Shown here one piece after another: positions 40,973 through 49,845 of a stretch of DNA of 64,000 nt. This DNA is from DASYTH01 sp036002505 (GTDB lineage Bacteria > Actinomycetota > Actinomycetes > Mycobacteriales > Pseudonocardiaceae). The position numbers and the translations under genes are program-made. The stretch covers positions 1 to 64,000 of the forward strand of contig NZ_DASYTH010000408.1 in the NCBI RefSeq assembly GCF_036002505.1, given 5' to 3'. The notes beneath the pieces were generated by a model that did no database searches, had not been told where the DNA came from, and saw only the letters and a program-made list of their open reading frames with translations. Positions within the stretch are counted from its first letter, which is position 1, and every line of letters begins with the position of its first letter.

Positions 40973-42906
40973 TTCGGCCCCTCGATATATTTGTCCGCCT
41001 CGTCGATGAAGACGAGATAACCCGGTGGCGTATCGTCGGCCAGCCGTTCGAGCCCGCGCCGCACGCTGGCGCGCAGCGACTCCTCGGGATCGGCCAGCGG
41101 GTCGGACAGCAGCCATTTGGCCACCACAAGCCTGGCCAGCGTCACGTTGTCCAATCCGGACACCAGCTGCTCGACCTGGTCGGCTGGTGTGCGATCAACG
41201 GTCAGCCGGTTGGGCGCGGAGGTGATCGTGTTCAGCTGCCCGATCCACAGCCGGGCGTCCTCCTCTGACTTCAGCTCACCGAGGCGGCCCGCCAGGTGGT
41301 CGATCACGGCTTGGATCTCACCGATGGCCAGCCCGTGGTAGAGCGCCCGGATACGGTTGCCCTTGGCGCTGTGGAAGTTGCGGTGCCGGGTGTGCGTCGC
41401 CCACCAGTTGCCCGGATCCTCGAGATGCTTGGCGAGCTCGTGCAGTACCAGCCTGCGCAACCACGGATCGAGCGCCGGCCGGCCATCGCGGGTGGTGACC
41501 AGCAGCCGGGTGCGCAACGTCCGCAGCACATCCGCCTTGCCCTTGGCCTCCTGGTCCCCGGCCCGGCCGGCCAACTGGGCACCCACCTCGAAGTCGTCAG
41601 CGACGGCGAAGCCGGTCAGGGTGGCCCAGGCGTCCTCGTCGACCTCGTCCTGGTCACCCAGTAGCCGGTGCATGATGGTCCGCGCCATGGAGTCCGTGGC
41701 GCCGCCGGCGGAGTGCTCGGTGTCCAGAACCCCGCGCATGGCCGCGGTGGTGGCCGGGCCACCGAACCGGTCGAGGACCATGCGGACCGCCATCGGGTGC
41801 CCGGTGGTCAGCCGGTGCACGAACCGCGCCGGCCGTGATCCCACCGGATGAGTCCCCGCGGCGTCGAGGTCCACCACCTCCTGCGCGGTGAGATGCGGCA
41901 ACTCAACCAGATACCGCCAGGAGTCGGACGCGGTGCCGGCTACCCGGTCGGTCCAGTCGGTGAAGCTGGCATCCTTCGGCCGGCGGACCTGCTGCCTGCC
42001 CACGCCGTCACGGGTCGCGCCCGGCATCGTCCACAATGGACTCCAAGCGGGCAGCCAGGTGCGGCTGGCCGCAAACACCACCAGCGGATCGCCCGGCGCC
42101 TCCGTTCGGCAGTCCGCGAGAACCTGGAGGAACCGGCTGCCGGCGACCGAGTCGACATTGTCCAGCAGCACCGCGCAGTTGGCGGTGCGCCCATGGGCAC
42201 GTATTCCGCGTTGGTACGCGGTCCGCAGGTCGGCGAGAAGAGCCTGGCAGAACACCTCGTCCACGACGTCCCTGGCGCCGGTGCCGAGATCGACCAGCAA
42301 TTCGCGGGGATTGACGGCATGCCGGGTGTTGCCCCGGCGCGGCCACAGCCCGGAGACGTGCCGCAACCGCTGGCGCCACAACATCGTTTCGGCGCCGCGC
42401 AGCAACACACCGGCCACCATCCGGGACCAGGAAGGCACCAGCCGTGTCTGGATGAAGGCATCCACCGCTTTGTTGATCGCTTGCTCGCGTTCCGGTCTCA
42501 CCGTGTCCGAGATGACGGCCTTGCGGACGTCGTCCAGGGCGCGATCCCGATTTTTCGGATTGATGTCCGCACCGGCGATGAGCAGGCACAACATCAGCAG
42601 GCGGAACGGCATTCGGCCGAACTGTGGACGGTGTTTGGCCAGTTGGAAGGCGAGCTGCACCACGATCTCCCGCGGCGGCAGGTCGGCCTGATCCGGTGCG
42701 CCGAGATCGAGCCGGGCAACGGGGATCACCTGATCCCACAACTGACCGAGCCCTTCGAGCAGTGCGGTCTTGCCGCTGCCGGGCATGCCGAGCAGCACGA
42801 CAACCGGCAGCCGGCGATGCGTCCGGCGTGGTTTGGGTCGTGACACGCACTCTCTGAACAACCGAAGCACATCAGACCGGCCCCGTAAGCCGGTAACCTC
42901 TGTCAC
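40969..42906 (-). CDS. STAND-like P-loop NTPase paired with the receptor
   Basis: About 645 residues with Walker A LLGMPGSGKTALL (residues 38-50), Walker B CAVLLDNVDSV (near 246) and a sensor-like VVFAASRTWLPAW. The remaining 350 residues are helical and Arg/Leu-rich, like the regulatory part of signal-transducing NTPases (STAND), but no TPR or WD repeats are visible. It has no membrane helix. GTG 42906 (VTEVTGLRGR) is chosen because the N-terminus then matches the P-loop module; ATG 42969 is possible. It is coupled to the receptor gene, so a receptor-to-NTPase signal is inferred. Confidence 0.7.
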   Translation of the reverse strand: MTEVTGLRGRSDVLRLFRECVSRPKPRRTHRRLPVVVLLGMPGSGKTALLEGLGQLWDQVIPVARLDLGAPDQADLPPREIVVQLAFQLAKHRPQFGRMPFRLLMLCLLIAGADINPKNRDRALDDVRKAVISDTVRPEREQAINKAVDAFIQTRLVPSWSRMVAGVLLRGAETMLWRQRLRHVSGLWPRRGNTRHAVNPRELLVDLGTGARDVVDEVFCQALLADLRTAYQRGIRAHGRTANCAVLLDNVDSVAGSRFLQVLADCRTEAPGDPLVVFAASRTWLPAWSPLWTMPGATRDGVGRQQVRRPKDASFTDWTDRVAGTASDSWRYLVELPHLTAQEVVDLDAAGTHPVGSRPARFVHRLTTGHPMAVRMVLDRFGGPATTAAMRGVLDTEHSAGGATDSMARTIMHRLLGDQDEVDEDAWATLTGFAVADDFEVGAQLAGRAGDQEAKGKADVLRTLRTRLLVTTRDGRPALDPWLRRLVLHELAKHLEDPGNWWATHTRHRNFHSAKGNRIRALYHGLAIGEIQAVIDHLAGRLGELKSEEDARLWIGQLNTITSAPNRLTVDRTPADQVEQLVSGLDNVTLARLVVAKWLLSDPLADPEESLRASVRRGLERLADDTPPGYLVFIDEADKYIEGPN

Positions 42907-43143
42907 CTGACAGGCCCACCCTCTGCCGTGCCGGAACGGCCCATGCTCAAGCAGTGACCTAACCGGCACCGGTCGCCACAGTCAAGCCTTGATCGGCGGG
43001 GAAGCGCCTGGACGCCGTTGCCTCTTCGGGCAATCAGCCGTTCCCTCGGGCTCCGTCGCGCGGTCTTTTCGGGAATCACCAGTGGGCTCCAGTATCGCTA
43101 GTACACACAGCGCCGAGCCGAATTTGACTGGGAGGCACGCAGA
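42907..43143. promoter_or_regulatory. Divergent promoter region of the eCIS structural operon
   Basis: This 237-bp gap separates the NTPase gene and the sheath gene. It has a run of lower GC near 43080-43130 and a GGGAGG ribosome-binding site 8 bases before ATG 43144. No clear operator dyad is seen. Confidence 0.45.
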
Positions 43144-44679
43144 ATGCCCACTTACCTGTCGCCGGGCGTGTACGTCGAGGAGGTCGAGTCGGGTTCACGG
43201 CCGATCGAGGGCGTGGGCACCGCGATGGCCGCGTTCGTCGGTTTCACCGCGGACGGACCGTACGACGAGCCGACCCTGGTGACCAGCTGGAGCCAGTACA
43301 CCCAGGCCTTCGGCGGGTTCGCCGAGGGTGCCTACCTGCCGCAGGCGGTGTTCGGGTACTTCCTCAACGGCGGCTCCACCTGCTACGTCGTCCGCATTGG
43401 ACAGAACGGCAACGGCGCCAAGCCCGAGCTGCCCGAACTGCCGCAGGCGCAGCTCGGTGGGTACCGGTTGACCATCAAGGGCCTGCCGGACGGCGCGAAG
43501 AGCGACGACATCAGCGTCGAGGTGGCCGACCCGCCGGAGGATGCCGCGGGCGACGACCGGTTCACGCTGCTGGTCAAGCAAGCCGGCAAGGTCGTCGAGA
43601 CGCACCACGTGACCACCAGGCGTGGCAAGGAGAACGTGGTCACGGTCGTCCGGGAGAAGTCGAACCTGATCACCCTGGAGGAAATCACCACCGGCGCGAT
43701 GGCCAAGCCGGACAAGGGAACCGTGGCGTTGCGCGCGCCCGCCCCGGCGCCGGCCGCGCCGCCCGAGCCGGTCCGCCCGGAGGCGTTCGTCGGCGATGTC
43801 CGCGACCGCACCGGATTCGGCGGGCTCGAGGTGATCGACGACGTCACGATGATCGCGGTGCCGGACCTGGCGGGCCTGTACGAGCGGGAGCAGATCACGC
43901 TCGAGGAGCTGCAGTCCGTCCAGCTCGCCATGATCGCGCACGCCGAGCTGATGGGTAACCGGATGGCGATCCTCGACCCGCCGCGGGGGATGTCGCCGCA
44001 GCAGGTCCGGGACTGGCGGGTGGACACGGCCGGGTACGACTCGAGGTACGCCGCGATCTACTACCCGTGGATCAAGGTCTTCGACCAGGCCACCGGCACC
44101 AACACGTTCGTCCCGCCGAGCGGCCACATGGCCGGCGTCTGGGCACGCACGGACGGCACCCGCGGCGTGCACAAGGCCCCGGCCAACGAGGTGATGCGCG
44201 GCGTGGTGGAGCTGGAGACCAGGCTCACCAAGGCCGAGCAGTCCGTGCTGAACCCGGAGGGCGTCAACTGCATCCGCGCCTTCCCGGGCCGAGGCATCCG
44301 GGTGTGGGGCGCGCGGACGCTGTCCAGCGACTCGGACTGGCGCTACCTCAACGTGCGCCGCCTGTTCAACTATCTCGAGGAGTCCATTCTCAACGGCACC
44401 CAGTGGGTGGTGTTCGAGCCGAACGACGACGCGCTGTGGGCCCGCATCCGGCGCACGATCAGCGCCTTCCTGGTCATGGAATGGCGCAAGGGCGCGCTGT
44501 TCGGGCTCACCCCGGACGAGGCGTTCTACGTCAAGTGCGACCGGGAGACCAACCCGGCGGAGAGCATCGACGCCGGCCAGGTCATCTGCGAGGTCGGCGT
44601 CGCGCCGGTGAAACCGGCCGAGTTCGTGATCTTCAGGCTGTCCCAGCTGTCCGGCGGCACCAGCCTGGTCAACGAGTAA
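43144..44679 (+). CDS. eCIS contractile sheath protein (Pvc2-like)
   Basis: The 511-residue protein starts TYLSPGVYVEEVESGSRPIEGVGT, the strongly conserved sheath N-terminus, and has AAFVGFTADGP. The C-terminal domain reads LNVRRLFNYLEESILNGTQWVVFEPND and AEFVIFRLSQLSGG. An inserted domain of about 130 residues (around 110-230) with an Ala/Pro segment lies between them. The sheath forms the contracting outer cylinder. It is the first gene of the long operon. Confidence 0.95.
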   Translation: MPTYLSPGVYVEEVESGSRPIEGVGTAMAAFVGFTADGPYDEPTLVTSWSQYTQAFGGFAEGAYLPQAVFGYFLNGGSTCYVVRIGQNGNGAKPELPELPQAQLGGYRLTIKGLPDGAKSDDISVEVADPPEDAAGDDRFTLLVKQAGKVVETHHVTTRRGKENVVTVVREKSNLITLEEITTGAMAKPDKGTVALRAPAPAPAAPPEPVRPEAFVGDVRDRTGFGGLEVIDDVTMIAVPDLAGLYEREQITLEELQSVQLAMIAHAELMGNRMAILDPPRGMSPQQVRDWRVDTAGYDSRYAAIYYPWIKVFDQATGTNTFVPPSGHMAGVWARTDGTRGVHKAPANEVMRGVVELETRLTKAEQSVLNPEGVNCIRAFPGRGIRVWGARTLSSDSDWRYLNVRRLFNYLEESILNGTQWVVFEPNDDALWARIRRTISAFLVMEWRKGALFGLTPDEAFYVKCDRETNPAESIDAGQVICEVGVAPVKPAEFVIFRLSQLSGGTSLVNE

Positions 44680-44707
44680 TCCACTTCGGACATTAGGACG
44701 GTAGAAC

Positions 44708-45151
44708 ATGGGACTTCCCGAGCTGGACAAGGCGGTCGGACACTCTTTCGGGCTGGAGATCGACGGCGTGCAGATCAAGCAGATCTCCGAGGTGTCCGGC
44801 CTCAAGATGGAGCAGGACGTCATCGAGCTCAAGCAGAACACCGCGGACGGCAAGTACATCAACAAGAAGCTGCCCGGCCGGCCGAAGGCGGGGGAGGTCA
44901 CGCTCACCCGCGGCCTCACCGAGGACACCAACTTCGAGAAGTGGATCAAGGACTCGCACTTCGGCAAGATGGGCGATGCGCGCAAGGGCGGGTCGATCAT
45001 CGTCTATGACTACGAGGGAACCGAGCTCAAGCGCTACAAGCTGGCCAACTGCTGGCCGAAGAGCCTGGAGATCGGTTCGCTGAAGGCGGGCGACACCAGC
45101 GTGCTCACCGAGAAGCTGGTGGTCGTGCACGAGGGCTGCGAGCCTCAGTAG
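44708..45151 (+). CDS. eCIS inner tube protein (gp19-like, first copy)
   Basis: The 147-residue protein reads HSFGLEIDGVQIKQISEVSGLKMEQDVIELKQ, the T4 gp19/Hcp-like tube fold, followed by VTLTRGLTEDTNFEKWI. Rings of this protein form the rigid inner tube. A second, divergent tube protein is encoded at 48637, as in other eCIS loci where one forms the main tube and the other a baseplate-proximal ring. Confidence 0.93.
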   Translation: MGLPELDKAVGHSFGLEIDGVQIKQISEVSGLKMEQDVIELKQNTADGKYINKKLPGRPKAGEVTLTRGLTEDTNFEKWIKDSHFGKMGDARKGGSIIVYDYEGTELKRYKLANCWPKSLEIGSLKAGDTSVLTEKLVVVHEGCEPQ

Positions 45152-45153
45152 CG

Positions 45154-45603
45154 ATGCGAAGGACCATGGCCGTCGCCCCGGCCGCCGATGACGCTCCCGC
45201 TGCGGTCCCGGTTTCCCGGCCGCAGCGGGAGAAGCTCCGCACCGAGTTCGCCTTCGAGCTGCCGCGGGGCTACGTCGACGACTCCGGGGTCACGCACTAT
45301 TCGGGAACGATGCGCCTGGCGACGGCGCGGGACGAGCTGGTGCCGCTGCGGGACGACCGGGTTCGGGAGAACCCGGCGTACCTCACGGTGGTGCTGCTCG
45401 CCCGGGTGGTCACCCGCATCGGAGACGTGACCGACATCCACGCCGGCGTGATCGAGAACCTGTTCGCCTCGGATCTGGCGTTCCTGCAGGACCTCTACCG
45501 CCGGATCAACAGCGAGGGGCACACCCGGGCCGGAGTGTCCTGTCCGGACTGTGGCCGGAAGTTCGTGGTCGACGTGGCCGGTGGCCGCCTGGGGGAATCG
45601 TGA
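45154..45603 (+). CDS. eCIS assembly protein with CPDCG zinc knuckle
   Basis: The 149-residue protein has FAFELPRGYVDDSGVTHYSGTMRLATARDELVPLRDDRV followed by a helical stretch and a single CPDCG motif near the C-terminus. The pattern resembles T4-like tail assembly proteins found between tube and baseplate genes in contractile systems. It could be a chaperone or baseplate component. ATG 45154 and ATG 45166 are both possible; the second has GAAGGA upstream. It overlaps the next gene by GTGA. Confidence 0.65.
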   Translation: MRRTMAVAPAADDAPAAVPVSRPQREKLRTEFAFELPRGYVDDSGVTHYSGTMRLATARDELVPLRDDRVRENPAYLTVVLLARVVTRIGDVTDIHAGVIENLFASDLAFLQDLYRRINSEGHTRAGVSCPDCGRKFVVDVAGGRLGES

Positions 45604-45758
45604 CGTACGCGGCCGACCGGCTGCACGAGGAGGTTGCGTACGTGGCGTACCACTTCCACTGGCCGCTCGACGACATCCTCGATCTGGAGCACACCGACCG
45701 GCACCGGTACGTGGCCGAGATCGCCAAGATGAACACGCGGATCTCACAGGGGCGGTGA
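45600..45758 (+). CDS. 52-residue DUF6760-like protein
   Basis: A 52-residue protein starts at GTG 45600, overlapping the upstream stop by 4 bp. It reads RLHEEVAYVAYHFHWPLDDILDLEH and ends RYVAEIAKMNTRISQG. A short amphipathic helix with HWPLDDILDLEH is the pattern I associate with the DUF6760 proteins found in contractile tail loci, which follow a larger assembly gene like a frameshift-linked tail chaperone. It is easily missed because of its size. Confidence 0.7.
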   Translation: MTYAADRLHEEVAYVAYHFHWPLDDILDLEHTDRHRYVAEIAKMNTRISQGR

Positions 45759-45765
45759 GCAGATC

Positions 45766-48627
45766 ATGTGGCCGAAATGGCTGCAACGACGGCGAGCCGA
45801 GCCGGCGAGCGAAGCCCCGGAGCCGGCCCCGGTCGTGCGGGCGGACTGGCGGGAGCTGCCGCCGGTCCCGCGGGTCGTGCCGGAGCACCCCCTGATCAAC
45901 CCGGTGCAGCGGTTCTCGGACTCGTTGACCTCCTGGCAAAACCCGTCGTTCCTGGAGCCGCTCGGGCACCGGATCGGCCCGGCCGAGCCGTCCGGGGTCG
46001 CCGACCTCGCCCTACCGGCCGCTCCGGGCATCGACATGCCGCTCGCCCGCCCGCCCCGGGAGGTCACGGGGTCGAGGCGGTCGACGGTCCAGCGGGCCGT
46101 GGCTGCTGAGCCATACGTCAGCCCGGTGGCGGATGACGAACCTCCGCCGGTGCCGCTGTCCGCTGTGGACGGACCGGGCCCGACCGTCGCGCCACCGGTC
46201 GAGCATCCCGTGCTCGAGCTCCCGGTCGTCACCACACCGGATCGCCCGGCCGGGCCCGCAGCCGAACAGGCCGATGTGGACACCGTGCCCACGATCGCGG
46301 CGCCCGAGCCGCCGGATCCGCCGGCGCGGGCCGAGGATCCGCCGGCACCACCGCTTCCCCAGCCCCAGCTGTCAATCCCGCGACGGCTGGGGCTGGGGGA
46401 GCCCATCATCCCGCCAACTGTCCATACGCGACCGCAGGGCGCGCCGCCCGCTCCGGTGCAGCGCAGTGTCAGCACCGGCGGGGACGGGCCCCGGCCCGGG
46501 CCGGGTTTCGGGCCGGTCCCGGTGCGTGGCACCGAGGCTGGGACTGGCCCGGCGCCGCCGCCCGAGGTGAGCGCCGGGCCGGATTCCGTAGCCACGCGCA
46601 CCGGTGACGTGACGCCGACCCTTGGCGCCGAGCCCGAACCGCACGTGGCCGGCGGGCCCGGGACGGAGCCGGCATCCCCGCCGCCGGCCCTTGACGGCGA
46701 CCCCTCTCCGGGCCCACTGCCCCTGGCGGCCGCCGGGCCGGCCCCGGTGGTGCAGACATCCCACGGCGAACCGCCGACGCCCGAGTCGCACACCGAACCG
46801 GTAACGGCCCCGGTCGTCCAGACGGTGCCGGCGGAGCCGCCAGCGGTGCACGCCGAACCGGTGGCGAGTCCGGTCGTGCAGACGTTGGGGATTGAGCCGC
46901 TGGCGGATCTGGCGGTGCGCGCCGAACCGGTGGCGGGGTCGGTCGTGCGGACGCCGGAGGCTCAAGCGCCGCTGGACCTGGCGGTGCGCGGCGGACCGTC
47001 GCCGGCTCCGGTCGTGCAGACGGTGCCGGCGGATCCGGTGCCGCGCCCCGAACCGGTGGCGAGCCCGGTTGCCCGGACACTCGGGGTTGAACCGCCGGCG
47101 GATCCGGCGCTGCCGGCGGTGATTGGCGGACCCGTGACAAACGAACCGCCGGTGATCCCGATGCCGCCGGTGGCGCGCGGTGGACCGGTGACGGGCCCGG
47201 TCGTGCAGACGGTGCCGGATGACCCATCGGTGGACCCGACCCCCCTGGCCGGGCACGGTGACCCGGTTGTCCAGACCTTCGGCAACGAGTCGGCCGCGAC
47301 TCCGGTAACCCCCCGGCCCGCCGGTGAACCGGTGCCGGCCGTGCGGACCCTGGGTGCCGAGCAGGCGGGCGAACCGCCTTCTCCGGCCCACGAACCAACG
47401 CCTTCCGCACCCGGCGGCGACACCGCGGGCCCGCTTCCGGTGGTGAGCGCCGAGTCGCGCCGCACGGTTCAGACGACGAGCACCGGGCCCGCTGTTCCTA
47501 CCCCGCTTCCCCCGGCGGTCGCCGAACCGCACCCCACCGTCCAGACCTTGGGTGCGGAGCCGGGTCCCCACTCAGTTCCCCCGGGTATCGGATCGGCTCC
47601 GGAGCGAGGGTCGGGCCCGGCCACTGTGACCGGCCCGGCCCCGCATCCTGTGGCGGGCGCCGAACCGGTGCAGGCGTGGCGCACCGAACCGGGGCCGGCC
47701 GTGCCGAGCCCGACCGCACTTCCGGTGGCGGGCACCGGATCGCGCCCGACGGTCCAGACCACCCGGGCCGAGCCCGAACCAGCCGCGGCGCCGCTTCCGG
47801 CCATCGGCGGCGAGCCCGGCCCCACGGTCCAGACCCTGGGTGTCGAGCCGGACTTCGGCCTGCGGGCCACGGATCCACCACTGTCCATTACGGACAGTGG
47901 GCCGCCGGTGGCCGGACCGGAGCCGGCGCCTCCGATGCCCGGCCCGACGGTCCCCGGCCCGGGGGTCGGTCCGGCTCTGGCGCCTCGTCAAGTGGTCCAG
48001 ACCCTCGGCGCCCGGCCTCAGCAGGCTTGGCCGGTCCCCGCCCGCGACCCGGCCGCCCCGCCCGGCGGGACAGTTCAACGAGTGGCCTACCCGATCGCGA
48101 CTCCCTCAGCAGTGGCCAGCGCCGGGCCCGCCGAGTTCCGGTCCGCCGGGACTTCAACCGCCGGGCCGGTGACCATGCCCGGCCCCACATCCCCGACCCT
48201 CGGCGCGGAGCCCGGCCTGACGGTGCTCGCTCTGGCCGCTCCGGCCGGCATGCCCGTCCCGATGCGCGGACCACCCGGCACCGCGGTCTCCCGGCTCGCG
48301 GTTGCCGAGCCGGCGGCACCGATGCGTCCCCCCGTGCCGTCACCGCAGCCGCTCGTGATGTCGGCCCCCGCCGCGGTGTCACCGATTTCTGTTGCGGTCC
48401 AACGGGTCGACGAGGCACCAGCAGCGGAACCCCCGCCCCCGGCCGAACCCGCGCCCGCCGCGGCACCGGAAGCGGCGGCGCCACCGGTACCCGCCCCAGC
48501 GGCCGCGGGTGGCGGGGATCCGGAGGAACTGGTGAAGAAGCTGTTCGATCCGTTGCTGCGCAGGCTCAAGACCGAGCTCCGGCTCGACCGCGAGCGGCAC
48601 GGCCGGCTGACCGACCTGACGCACTGA
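45766..48627 (+). CDS. 953-residue Pro-rich repeat protein of the eCIS operon
   Basis: The N-terminus (about 80 residues, WPKWLQRRR, EHPLINPVQRFSDSL) and the last 40 residues (GGGDPEELVKKLFDPLLRRLKTELRLDRERHG) look folded or helical. Between them lie about 800 disordered Pro/Ala/Val/Glu residues with some 15 copies of V(V/T)QTLGxEP or close variants, spaced roughly 20-40 residues, plus several VQR motifs. A similar VQR occurs in the DUF4157 protein at 62537. No tape-measure coiled coil is seen elsewhere in the operon, and this gene occupies the region between the two tube genes. It may act as scaffold, tether or length determinant; this is inference. Confidence 0.65.
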   Translation: MWPKWLQRRRAEPASEAPEPAPVVRADWRELPPVPRVVPEHPLINPVQRFSDSLTSWQNPSFLEPLGHRIGPAEPSGVADLALPAAPGIDMPLARPPREVTGSRRSTVQRAVAAEPYVSPVADDEPPPVPLSAVDGPGPTVAPPVEHPVLELPVVTTPDRPAGPAAEQADVDTVPTIAAPEPPDPPARAEDPPAPPLPQPQLSIPRRLGLGEPIIPPTVHTRPQGAPPAPVQRSVSTGGDGPRPGPGFGPVPVRGTEAGTGPAPPPEVSAGPDSVATRTGDVTPTLGAEPEPHVAGGPGTEPASPPPALDGDPSPGPLPLAAAGPAPVVQTSHGEPPTPESHTEPVTAPVVQTVPAEPPAVHAEPVASPVVQTLGIEPLADLAVRAEPVAGSVVRTPEAQAPLDLAVRGGPSPAPVVQTVPADPVPRPEPVASPVARTLGVEPPADPALPAVIGGPVTNEPPVIPMPPVARGGPVTGPVVQTVPDDPSVDPTPLAGHGDPVVQTFGNESAATPVTPRPAGEPVPAVRTLGAEQAGEPPSPAHEPTPSAPGGDTAGPLPVVSAESRRTVQTTSTGPAVPTPLPPAVAEPHPTVQTLGAEPGPHSVPPGIGSAPERGSGPATVTGPAPHPVAGAEPVQAWRTEPGPAVPSPTALPVAGTGSRPTVQTTRAEPEPAAAPLPAIGGEPGPTVQTLGVEPDFGLRATDPPLSITDSGPPVAGPEPAPPMPGPTVPGPGVGPALAPRQVVQTLGARPQQAWPVPARDPAAPPGGTVQRVAYPIATPSAVASAGPAEFRSAGTSTAGPVTMPGPTSPTLGAEPGLTVLALAAPAGMPVPMRGPPGTAVSRLAVAEPAAPMRPPVPSPQPLVMSAPAAVSPISVAVQRVDEAPAAEPPPPAEPAPAAAPEAAAPPVPAPAAAGGGDPEELVKKLFDPLLRRLKTELRLDRERHGRLTDLTH

Positions 48628-48636
48628 GGAGGAGCC

Positions 48637-49062
48637 ATGCCCGACGCCGAGGCCGTCGCCGTCTGCTACGTCGTCAAGATCGACGACGAGAGCCTCGGCG
48701 CGTTCAGCGGCTGCGACGGGCTCGGCTGCGAGTTCGTCATGGAGCAGCGCGAGGAGGGCGGCAACAACGGGTTCGTCTGGCAGCTGCCGACCCGGATCAA
48801 GTACTCCAACATCAAGCTGTCCCGCCCGGTCACCGCGGACAGCGCGAAGATCACCCGGTGGATCGCCGGGATGGCCGGCGGTGTCCAGCGGAAGACCGCC
48901 ACCATCGAGGCGAGAACGCTGGAGGGCACCGTGATCGCCCGCTGGTCCATGGTCGGCGTGGTGCCGGTGCGGTGGACCGGACCGCAGCTCAACGCGGACT
49001 CGCCGAAGGTCGCCACCGAGACGCTCGAGCTCGCCCACCACGGCTTCCTCGGCCGGGACTAG
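48637..49062 (+). CDS. eCIS tube protein, second copy (baseplate-proximal)
   Basis: The 141-residue protein reads YVVKIDDESLGAFSGCDGLGCEFVMEQREEGGNNGFVWQLPTRIKYSNIKLSRPV, the conserved tube fold of the Pvc5-like branch. It probably forms the tube initiator ring next to the LysM baseplate hub encoded downstream. Confidence 0.92.
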   Translation: MPDAEAVAVCYVVKIDDESLGAFSGCDGLGCEFVMEQREEGGNNGFVWQLPTRIKYSNIKLSRPVTADSAKITRWIAGMAGGVQRKTATIEARTLEGTVIARWSMVGVVPVRWTGPQLNADSPKVATETLELAHHGFLGRD

Positions 49063-49074
49063 GAGAAGCGCGCC

Positions 49075-49845
49075 ATGGCCACGCCCGTCATGTTCACCTC
49101 GGCCGGCTCGCCGCCGCCGGCGAGCTACTCCGCCGGCCCGCCGACCAACAAGCAGCCGGCGAAGCTGTCCGTCCACAATCCACCGCAGGCGGGTACCACG
49201 TCCAAGCCCGGCGGGCACCTGTACGACATCGACTTCCAGTTCAACCCCAAGGAACTCTCGCTGACCAAGAACGCCAAGTGGAAGCGGGAGTCCCAGCAGA
49301 ACGCCAAGGGGAGCGGGACACCGGAGTTCAAGGGCTCCGACCCGTCCAAGCTCGCCCTCGAGATGTTCATCGACGCCACCGACGGGATGGACGACCGCGT
49401 GGTGAAGACCGTCGAGCGGCTGTTCTCCCTGTGCGTTGCCACCGAGGAGAGCCGCAAGACCAAGGCCTCGCCGCCCTGGGTGATCTTCAAGTGGGGCGGC
49501 ATGGTCGGCTTTCCGTCCTATGTGGCCAGTGTGACCGCGAAGTACACCCTCTTCACGCCCGGCGGCCTGCCGGTCCGCGCGGTCTGCACGGTCAACCTGG
49601 AGGAGATCTCCGGCGAGCAGTCCGGGCAGAACCCCACCTCCGGAGCGCTCGCCGCGCGCGACACGCACCTGCTCGTGGCCGGCGACACCCTGCAGTCGGT
49701 GGCGTACCGCAGCTACGGCAACGCCGAGCTGTGGCGGGCGATCGCCGCCGCCAACGAGGTGGACGACCCGATGCGGCTGCGCCCCGGCACCCGCCTGCTG
49801 GTGCCCGCGATCGAGGAGATCAGGGGCCGGTCGAATGGTCAATGA
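49075..49845 (+). CDS. eCIS LysM-domain baseplate protein (Pvc7-like)
   Basis: The 256-residue protein has a Pro-rich start, DIDFQFNPKELSLTKNAKW and LALEMFIDATDGMDD, followed by a C-terminal LysM-like domain (HLLVAGDTLQSVAYRSYGNAELWRAIAAANEVDDP). In contractile tails this protein (T4 gp53-like) links tube to baseplate wedges. The downstream spike gene starts 11 bp before its stop. Confidence 0.92.
   Translation: MATPVMFTSAGSPPPASYSAGPPTNKQPAKLSVHNPPQAGTTSKPGGHLYDIDFQFNPKELSLTKNAKWKRESQQNAKGSGTPEFKGSDPSKLALEMFIDATDGMDDRVVKTVERLFSLCVATEESRKTKASPPWVIFKWGGMVGFPSYVASVTAKYTLFTPGGLPVRAVCTVNLEEISGEQSGQNPTSGALAARDTHLLVAGDTLQSVAYRSYGNAELWRAIAAANEVDDPMRLRPGTRLLVPAIEEIRGRSNGQ

Noticed and set aside
45744..46793. 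Gly/Ser/Thr-rich minus-strand frame within the Pro-rich gene
   Set aside because: It is the mirror of the Pro/Ala repeats on the plus strand. It has no start context, and the plus-strand gene has good operon spacing.
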